Shown here in pieces: positions 22,558 to 31,044 of a stretch of 64,000 bases of DNA. A program made the position numbers and the translations under genes. The notes below the pieces were generated by a model, which worked only from the letters and a program-made list of their open reading frames with translations, ran no database searches and had not been told where the DNA came from. The DNA is taken from positions 1-64,000 of the forward strand of contig NZ_BCSM01000014.1 in NCBI RefSeq assembly GCF_001570865.1, in the 5' to 3' direction. Source of the stretch: Rothia kristinae NBRC 15354 (GTDB lineage: Bacteria > Actinomycetota > Actinomycetes > Actinomycetales > Micrococcaceae). The first letter of the stretch is position 1; each line of letters starts with the position of its first letter.

Positions 22558-22692
22558 CCGCTGAGATACCGGGTTTGTGCTGAGATACCAGGTTCGTGCT
22601 GAGATGCTGCACGACGTGCCGCACCTCAGCACCAACCCCACACCTCAACACGAAAGCCGCACCTCAGCACCCAACGGTTGCACCTCAGCGGC
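22558..22692. repeat. Palindromic repeat element, family 1, copy C
   Basis: Three units of the GTGCTGAGATRCSRGGTTY type in 19-bp register are followed by the loop TGCACGACGTGCC, then four inverted units (CACCTCAGCAC type). The orientation matches copy B, so B and C are direct repeats flanking the nuclease gene. The rest of the 22366-22901 gap holds the betT promoter and operator. Confidence 0.85.
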
Positions 22693-22744
22693 ACAGCACC
22701 CCCGCCCATCGTCGGGTGGGGTGGGCGGATCGGGGCGGATGGGT

Positions 22745-22769
22745 TAGCCTGGATCATCGATCGATGATC
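22745..22769 (+). promoter_or_regulatory. Promoter with perfect palindromic operator for the betaine operon
   Basis: A TAGCCT -10 element (22745-22750) is followed by the perfect 18-bp palindrome GATCATCGA/TCGATGATC at 22752-22769. The palindrome would cover the transcription start. It is a plausible site for a TetR-type repressor such as BetI, but no such gene is in the window. Confidence 0.6.
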
Positions 22770-22901
22770 AGCGTGCTGATGGACTGAGGCGCTGGTCATC
22801 TGCGCTGTCCGGGGCGGATCCCGCGCCGCTCGACCCGCCCCGGCCCTGCCCGCACCGCCACCGGCCGGTGCGCACCCCCTCGCTCCCGACCCCAGGAACC
22901 C

Positions 22902-25172
22902 ATGGCCTCCTCCGACGGAACCTCCGAGCACACATCCCGCGACGACGCCGCCGCACCCAACACCGGCGCCACAAGAACCACCCCCGCCGAACCACCCACC
23001 ATCACCGACAGCGTGCCGCACCAGCACGCGCCCGCCCGGGTGAACTGGCGAGTCTTCGGCGGGGCCGCCATCGGCGTGCTGATCATCTCCATCTGGGGTC
23101 TGGCCGATCCGGAGTCGATGGGTGAGGTGATCGGCGCCGTCGTCGGGTGGGTCTCCCGGCACTTCGGCTGGTTCTACATCCTCACCGGCACCGTGGTCCT
23201 GGCGTTCATCGCGATCGTCGCGTTCTCCAAGCAGGGCTCGGTGCGCCTGGGCCCGGACCATTCCCGCCCGCAGTTCTCCCTGTTCTCGTGGGCGGCCATG
23301 CTCTTCGCCGCCGGCATCGGGGCGGACCTGATGTTCTACTCCGTGCTGGAGCCGGTCACCCAGTACTACACGCAACCCTCCGGCGGCACCGAGTCCGCAG
23401 AGGCCGCCCGGCAGGCGGTCGTGTGGACCCTGTTCCACTACGGACTGACCGGCTGGGGCATGTACTCCCTGATGGGCATGGCCTTCGGCTACTTCGCGTA
23501 CCGGTTCAACCTGCCGCTGTCCATCCGCTCGGCCCTGTACCCGATCATCGGCAAGCGGATCAAGGGCGCGGCCGGCGACGCCGTGGACATCTCGGCGCTG
23601 CTGGGCACGATCTTCGGGGTGGCCACCTCGCTGGGCATCGGCGTCGTGCAGATCAACTACGGGCTGCAGTTCCTGTTCGGGGTGCCCAACTCCGTGGGGG
23701 TCCAGGCCGGGCTGATCGCGGTCTCCGTGGTCCTGGCGATCGCCTCGGCGGTGTCCGGGGTGGACAAGGGCATCCGGCGGCTGTCCGAGCTGAACATCTT
23801 CCTCGCCGTCGCGCTGATGCTGTACGTGCTGTTCCTCGGGGACACGGACTTCCTGCTCAACGCGCTGGTCATGAACGTGGGCGACTACCTCTCCCAGTTC
23901 CCAGGGATGACCATGGACACGATGGCCTATGACCACCCCGAGGAGTGGATGAACTCCTGGACCCTGTTCTTCTGGGCCTGGTGGGTCGCGTGGTCCCCGT
24001 TCGTGGGGCTGTTCCTGGCGCGGATCTCCCGCGGGCGCACCATCCGCCAGTTCGTGGTGGGCACCATGACCATCCCGTTCGTGTTCATCCTGACCTGGAT
24101 CTCCATCTTCGGGAACTCGGCCCTGGGGATCATCGACCAGGACGGGGACACCGACTTCGGCCAGACCCTGATGGGCACCCCGGAGCGGGCCTTCTACGAT
24201 CTGCTGGCCCAGTACCCGGGGGCCACCGCAGCGGCGGCCGTGGCGACCTTCACCGGGCTGCTGTTCTACGTGACCAGCGCGGACTCCGGGGCCCTGGTGA
24301 TGTCCAACTTCGCCTCGACCATCGAGGACCCGACGAAGGACGGGCCCAAGTGGATGCGCATCTTCTGGGCGATCGCCACCGGTCTGCTGACCCTGGCGAT
24401 GATGGTGGTCGGCGGGATCCCGACCCTGCAGTCGGCGACGATCGTGTTCGGCCTGCCCTTCGCGATCGTGATGTACCTGGTGATGTACGGGCTGTGGAAG
24501 GCGCTGCGGGTGGAGCGGGCCGCGATGGACTCCCAGGAGGCCGCCCGGGCGGGGGTGCGCGCCGCCAACCGTGCCGCCGCGATCCAGCCGACCGAGCACA
24601 CCCGGAACTGGCGCCAGCGCCTGGTCCGCTCGGTGTCCTACCCGGGCCAGGCCGCGACCCGCCGCTACCTCTCCCAGACGGCGGAGCCGGCGCTGGAGGA
24701 GGTCTGCCAGGCGCTGCGCGAGGAGCACGTGCAGGCCGCGGTGGAGCACGGGCACGATCCCGTCACGGATCTGCCGTATGTGAGCCTGGTGGAGCACCTG
24801 GACGGGGAGCGGGACTTCCTGTACCAGATCTACCCGGTGGCCTGCCCGACGCCGTCGTACCTGCTGGTCTCGCCGCAGTCGGAGGACTCCTACTACCGGC
24901 TGGAGCCGTTCTCCCAGACCGGTTCGCGCGGATACGACGTGTACGGCTTCACGAAAGAGCAGCTGATCCACGACGTGCTGGACAACCATGAGCGGCACCT
25001 GGAGTTCATCCGCCTGTCCACCCCCACCCAGGACGACGCCGGGGCCACCGTGATCACCGGCGCCCCCACCGGCGCCATGGACTGGACCGTGGACTTCCAG
25101 GACCCGGAGGAGGACTCCTCTGCCGGTGACCCCAACCACACCCCGGAAGAATCCGACCGCACCGCGCGTTGA
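22902..25172 (+). CDS. BCCT family choline/betaine transporter
   Basis: The 756-residue protein has about twelve hydrophobic segments between residues 48 and 530 and a long hydrophilic C-terminal domain, as in BetT-type choline importers. The BCCT core region WAWWVAWSPFVGLFLARISRG is clear. The C-terminal extension is typical of osmotically regulated BetT proteins. It heads an operon with betaine aldehyde dehydrogenase and a choline oxidoreductase, so choline is the likely cargo (inference). The ATG at 22902 has an AGGA motif upstream, and the leader from the TAGCCT promoter is about 145 nt. Confidence 0.9.
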   Translation: MASSDGTSEHTSRDDAAAPNTGATRTTPAEPPTITDSVPHQHAPARVNWRVFGGAAIGVLIISIWGLADPESMGEVIGAVVGWVSRHFGWFYILTGTVVLAFIAIVAFSKQGSVRLGPDHSRPQFSLFSWAAMLFAAGIGADLMFYSVLEPVTQYYTQPSGGTESAEAARQAVVWTLFHYGLTGWGMYSLMGMAFGYFAYRFNLPLSIRSALYPIIGKRIKGAAGDAVDISALLGTIFGVATSLGIGVVQINYGLQFLFGVPNSVGVQAGLIAVSVVLAIASAVSGVDKGIRRLSELNIFLAVALMLYVLFLGDTDFLLNALVMNVGDYLSQFPGMTMDTMAYDHPEEWMNSWTLFFWAWWVAWSPFVGLFLARISRGRTIRQFVVGTMTIPFVFILTWISIFGNSALGIIDQDGDTDFGQTLMGTPERAFYDLLAQYPGATAAAAVATFTGLLFYVTSADSGALVMSNFASTIEDPTKDGPKWMRIFWAIATGLLTLAMMVVGGIPTLQSATIVFGLPFAIVMYLVMYGLWKALRVERAAMDSQEAARAGVRAANRAAAIQPTEHTRNWRQRLVRSVSYPGQAATRRYLSQTAEPALEEVCQALREEHVQAAVEHGHDPVTDLPYVSLVEHLDGERDFLYQIYPVACPTPSYLLVSPQSEDSYYRLEPFSQTGSRGYDVYGFTKEQLIHDVLDNHERHLEFIRLSTPTQDDAGATVITGAPTGAMDWTVDFQDPEEDSSAGDPNHTPEESDRTAR

Positions 25173-25244
25173 CACCACCGGAGCATGACTGTGACCGGAT
25201 TCGAGCAGGCGCCGCGTCGCACCGGCGTCGAGGAAGGACTGAGT

Positions 25245-26720
25245 GTGAGCAGCACGCTGTACATCGACGGAGCCTGGGTCCCGGCTGAGGACGGCGGGAC
25301 CCGCACCATCACCTGCCCCGCGGACGGCACCGAGGTCGGCGTCGTCGCGGAGGCCACCGCAAAGGACACCGAGAAGGCGATCGCCGCGGCGCGGCGGGCC
25401 TTCGACGAGAACGCCTGGGACGTGAGCGCCCCGGAGCGCGGGGACTTCCTGCTGGCCGTGGCCGCGCAGCTGCGCGAGCGCAAGGACGAGTTCGCCCGCG
25501 CCGAGTCCCTGGACACCGGCAAGCGCCTGGTGGAGTCCGGCTACGACATGGACGACATCGCCGCCTGCTTCCAGTACTTCGGGAAGATCGCCGGGCAGGA
25601 CGCCGGGCGCGTGGTCGACGCCGGGGACCCGTCCGTGGCCTCCAAGGTGGTGCACGAGCCGGTGGGCGTGTGCGGGATGATCACCCCGTGGAACTACCCG
25701 CTGCTGCAGGTGGCCTGGAAGGTGGCCCCGGCGCTGGCCGCGGGCAACACCTTCGTGCTCAAGCCCGCGGAGCTGACCCCGCACACCGCGATCCTGCTGA
25801 TGGATGTGCTGGACAAGCTGGGGCTGCCGGCCGGGGTGGCCAACCTGGTGCTGGGCGCCGGGGCCGAGGCCGGGGCGCCGCTGTCCACCCACCCGGACGT
25901 GGACCTGGTCTCCTTCACCGGCGGCCTGGTCACCGGCCGGAAGATCGCCGAGTCCGCGGCGGCCACCGTGAAGAAGGTGGCCCTGGAGCTGGGCGGGAAG
26001 AACCCCAACGTGATCTTCGCCGACGCGGACTTCGACGCCGCGGTGGACAACGCCCTGAACGGCGCGTTCGTGCACTCCGGGCAGGTCTGCTCGGCCGGCG
26101 CGCGCATCGTCGTCGAGGAGTCCATCGCCCAGCGGTTCACGGACGAGCTGGTGCGCCGGGCGAAGGACATCCGCCTGGGCGGGCCCTTCGACGACGACGC
26201 CGAGACCGGGGCCCTGATCTCCGAGGCGCACCTGCAGAAGGTCACCGCCTACGTGGACAAGGCCCGCGAGGAGGGCGCGAGCATCCTGTGCGGCGGAAAG
26301 CGCGCCACCGAGGGCGAGCTGTCGAAGGGCTGGTTCTACGAGCCCACCGTGATCGCGGACGTGGCCCGCGGGTCCAACGCGGTGACCGAGGAGGCCTTCG
26401 GGCCGGTGGTCACCGTGGAGACCTTCCGGGATGAGGCCGAGGCGGTGGCGATCGCCAATGACACGATCTACGGCCTGGCCGGGGCCGTGTGGACCTCCGA
26501 CGCCGGGAAGGCCGAGCGGGTCGCGGCCAAGCTGCGCCACGGCACCATCTGGATCAACGACTTCCACCCGTACCTGCCGCAGGCCGAGTGGGGCGGCATG
26601 AAGCAGTCCGGCATCGGCCGCGAGCTGGGCCTGGCGGGTCTGGGCGAGTATGTGGAGACCAAGCACATCTACCAGAACACCGCCCCGGCCGTGACCGGCT
26701 GGTTCCAGGACCGGAAGTGA
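25245..26720 (+). CDS. betB: Betaine aldehyde dehydrogenase
   Basis: This NAD(P)-dependent aldehyde dehydrogenase oxidises betaine aldehyde to glycine betaine. The catalytic Cys282 is in SGQVCSAGARI and the general-base Glu in LELGGKNP; the folding landmark GVCGMITPWNYP is present. The GTG at 25245 is preferred because GAGGAAGG lies 7 nt upstream and it gives the normal length of 491 residues. An ATG at 25185 would add 20 residues but has poor ribosome-binding spacing. The specificity assignment relies on its place between the BCCT and choline oxidoreductase genes. Confidence 0.9.
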   Translation: MSSTLYIDGAWVPAEDGGTRTITCPADGTEVGVVAEATAKDTEKAIAAARRAFDENAWDVSAPERGDFLLAVAAQLRERKDEFARAESLDTGKRLVESGYDMDDIAACFQYFGKIAGQDAGRVVDAGDPSVASKVVHEPVGVCGMITPWNYPLLQVAWKVAPALAAGNTFVLKPAELTPHTAILLMDVLDKLGLPAGVANLVLGAGAEAGAPLSTHPDVDLVSFTGGLVTGRKIAESAAATVKKVALELGGKNPNVIFADADFDAAVDNALNGAFVHSGQVCSAGARIVVEESIAQRFTDELVRRAKDIRLGGPFDDDAETGALISEAHLQKVTAYVDKAREEGASILCGGKRATEGELSKGWFYEPTVIADVARGSNAVTEEAFGPVVTVETFRDEAEAVAIANDTIYGLAGAVWTSDAGKAERVAAKLRHGTIWINDFHPYLPQAEWGGMKQSGIGRELGLAGLGEYVETKHIYQNTAPAVTGWFQDRK

Positions 26721-26730
26721 CCCCACGGCT

Positions 26731-26766
26731 GCGGGTGCGCCCCGCCACGAGGAGAGGCGCACCCGC
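26731..26766 (+). other. Intergenic hairpin between betB and betA
   Basis: Perfect 11-bp arms (26731-26741 and 26756-26766) lie 11 nt after the betB stop. With no T tract it may act as an mRNA-stabilising or processing structure rather than a full terminator. Confidence 0.6.
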
Positions 26767-26844
26767 GAGCCGGCATCGAGATCAGAGAGGCGGCGAGCGC
26801 ACCGAGCGGCTCCCCCACCGACCCCCCCAACCACAGGAGGATCC

Positions 26845-28437
26845 ATGGCTGAAGAGCAGGTTTTCGACTACATCATCGTCGGCGGAGGTTCGTCCGGCGC
26901 GGCCGCGGCGGCCCGGCTGTCGGAGAAGAACCCGCGGGCGCAGGTCGCGCTGATCGAGGCGGGCCCGGATGACGCCGGGATCGACGAGGTCCTGCAGCTG
27001 AACCGCTGGATGGAGCTGCTGGAATCCGGCTACGACTGGGACTACCCGGTGGAGGAGCAGGAGCACGGCAACTCCTTCATGCGCATGGCCCGGGCGAAGG
27101 TCATGGGCGGGTGCTCCTCGCACAACTCCTGCATCGCCTTCTGGGCCCCGGCCGAGGACCTGGATGACTGGGAGCGCCGCTTCGGGGCCACCGGCTGGAA
27201 CGCGGAGACGGGTTTCCGCCTGTTCCGCCAGCTGGAGACCAATGAGGACGCCGGCGCCGAGAGCGGGGAGCACCACGGCGATTCCGGCCCGGTGCACCTG
27301 ATGAACGTCCCGGCTTCGGATCCGTGCGGGGTCGCGGTGCTGGACGCCTGCGAGCAGGCCGGCATCCCCCGGGTGCGGTTCAACTCCGGGAAGACCGTGA
27401 CCAACGGGGCCAGCTTCTTCCAGATCAACCGGCAGGCCGACGGCACCCGCGCGTCGTCGTCGGTGTCCTACATCCACCCGATCCGGGACCGGGAGAACTT
27501 CCACCTGATCACCGACACCCAGGTCAAGCGGGTCCTGTTCGATGGGGACAAGCGCGCCGTGGGCGTGGAGGTGGTGGACAACGCCTTCGCGGTGGCCAAG
27601 ACCATCTGGGCCCGCAAGGAGGTCGTGCTCTCGGCGGGGGCGATCGACTCCCCGAAGCTGCTGATGCTCTCCGGGATCGGCCCGGCCGAGCACCTGCGCG
27701 AGGTGGGCGTGGACGTGCTGGTGGACTCCCCCGGCGTCGGCTCCCACCTGCAGGATCACCCGGAGGCGGTAATCCAGTGGGAGGCGAAGAAGCCGATGGT
27801 CCAGGATTCCACCCAGTGGTGGGAGCTCGGGATCTTCACGGAGCTGGACGTGCCCTTCGAGGATGAGTTCCCGGGGCGGCCGAACTTCATGATGCACTAC
27901 GGCTCGGTGAACTTCGACATGCACACCCTGCGCCAGGGGTACCCGACGGGGGACAACGTGTTCTGCCTGACCCCGAACGTCCCGCACGCCCGCTCCCGCG
28001 GCACGGTGCGCCTGCGCTCCCTGGACTTCCGGGACAAGCCGAAGTTCGATCCGAAGTACTTCACGGACGATGAGGGCTACGACATGGCGATCATGGTCGC
28101 GGGCATCCGCAAGGCCCGGGAGATCGCCTCCCAGCCGGCCCTGGCCGAGTGGAAGGGCCGCGAGCTGTTCCCGGGCGAGGACGTGCAGACGGATGAGGAG
28201 ATCGCCGAGTACGTCGCGAAGACCCACAACACCGTGTACCACCCGGTGGGCACGGTGCGCATGGGCGCGGATGACGACGTCGACTCCCCGCTGGATGCCC
28301 GGCTGCGGGTCAAGGGAGTGTCCGGCCTGCGGGTCGCGGACGCCTCCGTGATGCCGGAGATCACTGCGGTGAACCCGAACATCACCTGCTTCATGATCGG
28401 CGAGCGCGCCGCGGAGCTGATCACCGAGGACGCCTGA
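26845..28437 (+). CDS. betA: GMC oxidoreductase, choline dehydrogenase/oxidase type
   Basis: This flavoprotein oxidises choline to betaine aldehyde. The N-terminal FAD-binding motif YIIVGGGSSGAAAAARLSE is complete, and the GMC C-terminal signature HPVGTVRMG with the active-site His is followed by AVNPNITCFMIGERAAELI. The length of 530 residues fits. A strong AGGAGG precedes the ATG at 26845. It is third in the operon after BCCT and betB, separated from betB by a hairpin. Whether it passes electrons to oxygen or to the respiratory chain cannot be told from sequence. Confidence 0.9.
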   Translation: MAEEQVFDYIIVGGGSSGAAAAARLSEKNPRAQVALIEAGPDDAGIDEVLQLNRWMELLESGYDWDYPVEEQEHGNSFMRMARAKVMGGCSSHNSCIAFWAPAEDLDDWERRFGATGWNAETGFRLFRQLETNEDAGAESGEHHGDSGPVHLMNVPASDPCGVAVLDACEQAGIPRVRFNSGKTVTNGASFFQINRQADGTRASSSVSYIHPIRDRENFHLITDTQVKRVLFDGDKRAVGVEVVDNAFAVAKTIWARKEVVLSAGAIDSPKLLMLSGIGPAEHLREVGVDVLVDSPGVGSHLQDHPEAVIQWEAKKPMVQDSTQWWELGIFTELDVPFEDEFPGRPNFMMHYGSVNFDMHTLRQGYPTGDNVFCLTPNVPHARSRGTVRLRSLDFRDKPKFDPKYFTDDEGYDMAIMVAGIRKAREIASQPALAEWKGRELFPGEDVQTDEEIAEYVAKTHNTVYHPVGTVRMGADDDVDSPLDARLRVKGVSGLRVADASVMPEITAVNPNITCFMIGERAAELITEDA

Positions 28438-28472
28438 GCCTCACCGCCCGTCGGCCCGGCCCGACGCCCCAT

Positions 28473-28509
28473 CGACGGCCCCGTCGCGCCCCGCGCAGCG
28501 GGGCCGTCG
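28473..28509 (+). terminator. Terminator hairpin after betA
   Basis: 11-bp perfect arms (28473-28483 and 28499-28509) lie 36 nt past the betA stop, between convergent genes. Confidence 0.7.
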
Positions 28510-28554
28510 CCGTGTGGCAGCGCGGCGGGGCCGCCGTCGTGCGCAGCGCAGGCA

Positions 28555-29967
28555 CTACTCCGGGCGCGTCGGCCCGGGCTCGGCCCCCGGGTCCGGGTCG
28601 GCCGGGGGCACCTGGGGGATCTCGGTGGTGTCGTGCCGGACGGGCGGCAGCGGCTCGACGGCGGGCAGGGCGGCGGTCAGCGCCGGGTCCGGGGCGCGGT
28701 AGGCCAGCAGCTGGGGGAAGCGCCTGCTCAGCCCGGCCACCCCGAGGCCGCAGGCCACCGCCCCACCCACCAGGGCCAGGCCGGGACCGGCCCACTGGCC
28801 GGCCGCGCCCATCACGCCGGAGCCCAGCCGCGGCCCGCCGTTGACGGTGACGATGAACAGACCCTGCAGGCGCCCGCGCATGGTGTCCGGGGCGGCCACC
28901 TGCAGGATCGTAGAGCGGTAGATGCTGCCCACGGAGTCCACGGCCCCGGCGACCATCAGGCCGATCAGGGCCAGGATCAGCCCGGTCCAGGCGGCCGCGG
29001 AGCCCCGTTCGGTCCCGGCCTGGACCCACCACATGGCCAGGCCCGCCCACAGCATCCCCGCGGTCCAGCCCGCGTAGGTCCAGGTCAGGGCCCGGCCCTG
29101 AGCCCGCACCCGCACGGCCCGCCCGGACAGCACGGTGCCCAGGAAGGCGCCCAGCGTCATGGTCCCGGACAGCAGCCCGGCCACGGCCTCGCTGCCGCCG
29201 ACCACCACCAGCGCCATCGCGGGGAACAGGGCCTGCGGGAACAGGGTGATCATGGCGCACAGGTCCAGCATGAAGGTCATCGCGACCACGGGTGAGCTGC
29301 GCACGAAGCGCAGCCCCTCCACCACGGAGGACAGGCCCCGGGTGGTCTGCTCCTCCCCCTCCGCCTGCTGCGGGACCTGCGGGGGCAGCCGGTACAGGGC
29401 CCACAGCCCCACGGTGAAGGTGCCCACGTCCACCAGGTACGTCCAGCCGTAGCCGACGGCGGCGACCAGGAAGCCGCCGAGCATGGGGCCCAGGGTCAGG
29501 GCGACGGTGCTGGCGGACATGTTCAGGGCGTTGGCCGCCGGCAGCCTCTTCAGCCCGACGATGTTGGGGATGATGGCCCCGCGCGCGGCCTGGTTGATGG
29601 GGTGCAGCAGGGACTGCAGGGCGATCAGCCCGTAGAGCACGGCAATGCTGTCCAGGCGCAGGAACGCCTGCGCGGCGATGAGCCCGGTGAGCACCCACAG
29701 GCCCAGCGACGCGGCCAGGGCCACGCGGCGTCGGTCCCGGGTGTCGGCCAGGACCCCGCCCCACAGCCCGCCGAAGATCAGCGGGAGCACGGAGACCAGG
29801 CCCACAGCGCCCACGGCGAAGGTGGAGCCGGTGATGCGGAAGATCTGCAGGGACACGGCCATCGCGGAGACCTGGAAGCCCAGCACGGAGAAGGCAGTGC
29901 CCAGCCACAGCCGCCGGAAATCCGGGTGCTGGCGCAGGGGCGTGAGGTCCATCATGAGGCGGGGCAC
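28555..29967 (-). CDS. MFS transporter (TMS-type multidrug or siderophore exporter-like)
   Basis: The 470-residue protein has about twelve hydrophobic segments and opens with DLTPLRQHPDFRRLWLGTAFS, typical of the EntS/MFS_3 efflux group. The tail of about 60 residues is proline-rich and hydrophilic. A leaderless promoter fixes the start: TAGGCT, 7 nt, then GTG at 29967 (VPRLMMDLTP). The ATGs at 29955 and 29952 are alternatives. The substrate is unknown. EntS-like relatives export catechol siderophores, and dhb genes are present in this window, but they are 28 kb away, so a link is speculative. Confidence 0.85.
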   Translation of the reverse strand: MPRLMMDLTPLRQHPDFRRLWLGTAFSVLGFQVSAMAVSLQIFRITGSTFAVGAVGLVSVLPLIFGGLWGGVLADTRDRRRVALAASLGLWVLTGLIAAQAFLRLDSIAVLYGLIALQSLLHPINQAARGAIIPNIVGLKRLPAANALNMSASTVALTLGPMLGGFLVAAVGYGWTYLVDVGTFTVGLWALYRLPPQVPQQAEGEEQTTRGLSSVVEGLRFVRSSPVVAMTFMLDLCAMITLFPQALFPAMALVVVGGSEAVAGLLSGTMTLGAFLGTVLSGRAVRVRAQGRALTWTYAGWTAGMLWAGLAMWWVQAGTERGSAAAWTGLILALIGLMVAGAVDSVGSIYRSTILQVAAPDTMRGRLQGLFIVTVNGGPRLGSGVMGAAGQWAGPGLALVGGAVACGLGVAGLSRRFPQLLAYRAPDPALTAALPAVEPLPPVRHDTTEIPQVPPADPDPGAEPGPTRPE

Positions 29968-29974
29968 ACGGGAA

Positions 29975-29980
29975 AGCCTA
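29975..29980 (-). promoter_or_regulatory. -10 element of a leaderless promoter with GTG start
   Basis: TAGGCT, 7 nt, then GTG at 29967 on the minus strand. Confidence 0.6.
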
Positions 29981-30080
29981 GCCGAGGGCTGAATCCGGGG
30001 CCCGCGGGTACCGTGCGCCCCGGGGCCGGGGGCATGCTGGAGGGGTACGACGTCAACGGTTCGAAAGGCAGGGAATCCCC

Positions 30081-30914
30081 ATGACGGAAGCACCTCTCAT
30101 CTCCCTGAACGACGGCAACGCCATCCCCCAGCTGGGTTACGGCGTGTGGCAGGTCGAGGACGAGACCGCGGAGAAGGTGGTCCAGCTGGCCCTGGAGGCC
30201 GGGTTCCGCCACATCGACACCGCGAAGATCTACGGCAACGAGGAGGGCGTGGGCCGCGGCCTGAAGGCCTCGGACGTGGATGCGCAGGACGTGTGGGTGA
30301 CCACCAAGCTGTGGAATGACGACCAGGGCTACGACAAGGCCCTGCAGGCCTACGAGGCCTCCGCCAAGCGCCTGGATCTGGGCAAGCCGGTGGACCTGTA
30401 CCTGATCCACTGGGCCCAGCCGCAGCAGGGCACCTACCTGGAGTCCTGGAAGGCGCTGATCGAGCTGCAGAAGCAGGGCAAGGTCCGCTCCATCGGCGTG
30501 TCCAACTTCCCGGAGGAGCAGCTGCGCGAGATCGTGCAGGAGACCGGGGTGGCCCCGGCCGTGCACCAGATCGAGCTGCACCCGCACTTCAACCAGGAGA
30601 AGATGCGCGCGGTCGACGAGGAGCTGGGCATCCGCACCGAGGCCTGGTCCCCGCTGGGCCAGGGCGGCGAGGTCCTGAAGGAGAAGGTCATCACCGACAT
30701 CGCCGAGAAGCACGGGGCCACCGCCGGGCAGGTCGTGATCGCCTGGCACCTGGCCCTGGGCAACATCGTGATCCCCAAGTCCGTGACCCCGGAGCGGATC
30801 ACGGAGAACTACGGCGCCCTGGACGTGCGCCTGGACGACGAGGATGTGCAGGCCATCAACGGCCTGACCCGCGAGGACGGGCGTCTGGGCAACGATCCCG
30901 CGCAGGGGGTCTGA
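30081..30914 (+). CDS. Aldo/keto reductase (AKR5-like)
   Basis: This NADPH-dependent reductase of 277 residues has the AKR TIM-barrel signatures: GFRHIDTAKIYGNEEGVG with the catalytic Asp and Tyr, a Lys near VTTKLW, LIHWAQP with the catalytic His, and IPKSVTPERITENYGALDV for cofactor binding. It resembles bacterial 2,5-diketo-D-gluconate reductase-type AKR5 enzymes with broad carbonyl substrates. It is transcribed divergently from the MFS gene at 28555. The native substrate is unknown. Confidence 0.92.
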   Translation: MTEAPLISLNDGNAIPQLGYGVWQVEDETAEKVVQLALEAGFRHIDTAKIYGNEEGVGRGLKASDVDAQDVWVTTKLWNDDQGYDKALQAYEASAKRLDLGKPVDLYLIHWAQPQQGTYLESWKALIELQKQGKVRSIGVSNFPEEQLREIVQETGVAPAVHQIELHPHFNQEKMRAVDEELGIRTEAWSPLGQGGEVLKEKVITDIAEKHGATAGQVVIAWHLALGNIVIPKSVTPERITENYGALDVRLDDEDVQAINGLTREDGRLGNDPAQGV

Positions 30915-30969
30915 GCCCCCCCTCCGACCGCATCCTGACCCCGGCGGTAACATCCGCCCCATCCCTTGG

Positions 30970-31016
30970 CCGCCCCGCATCGGCGAGCATACGCTCGAGA
31001 CACCGACGCGGGGCGG
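30970..31016. terminator. Hairpin downstream of the aldo/keto reductase
   Basis: 14-bp arms with one mismatch (30970-30983 and 31003-31016) enclose a small inner hairpin, 56 nt past the stop. Confidence 0.6.
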
Positions 31017-31044
31017 TCTCGCGCATCACCGAAAGGCCTGCACT

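Noticed and set aside
21307..22692. CRISPR array
   Set aside because: The 19-bp units are contiguous and palindromically arranged, without unique spacers of constant length, and there are no cas genes.
22626..26846. A 1406-codon open frame on the minus strand opposite the betaine operon, and similar very long frames opposite the GH65, SNF2 and other genes
   Set aside because: These are antisense shadows produced by GC-rich third positions of the real genes; they lack domains and consist of low-complexity Val/Gly/His/Gln-rich sequence.
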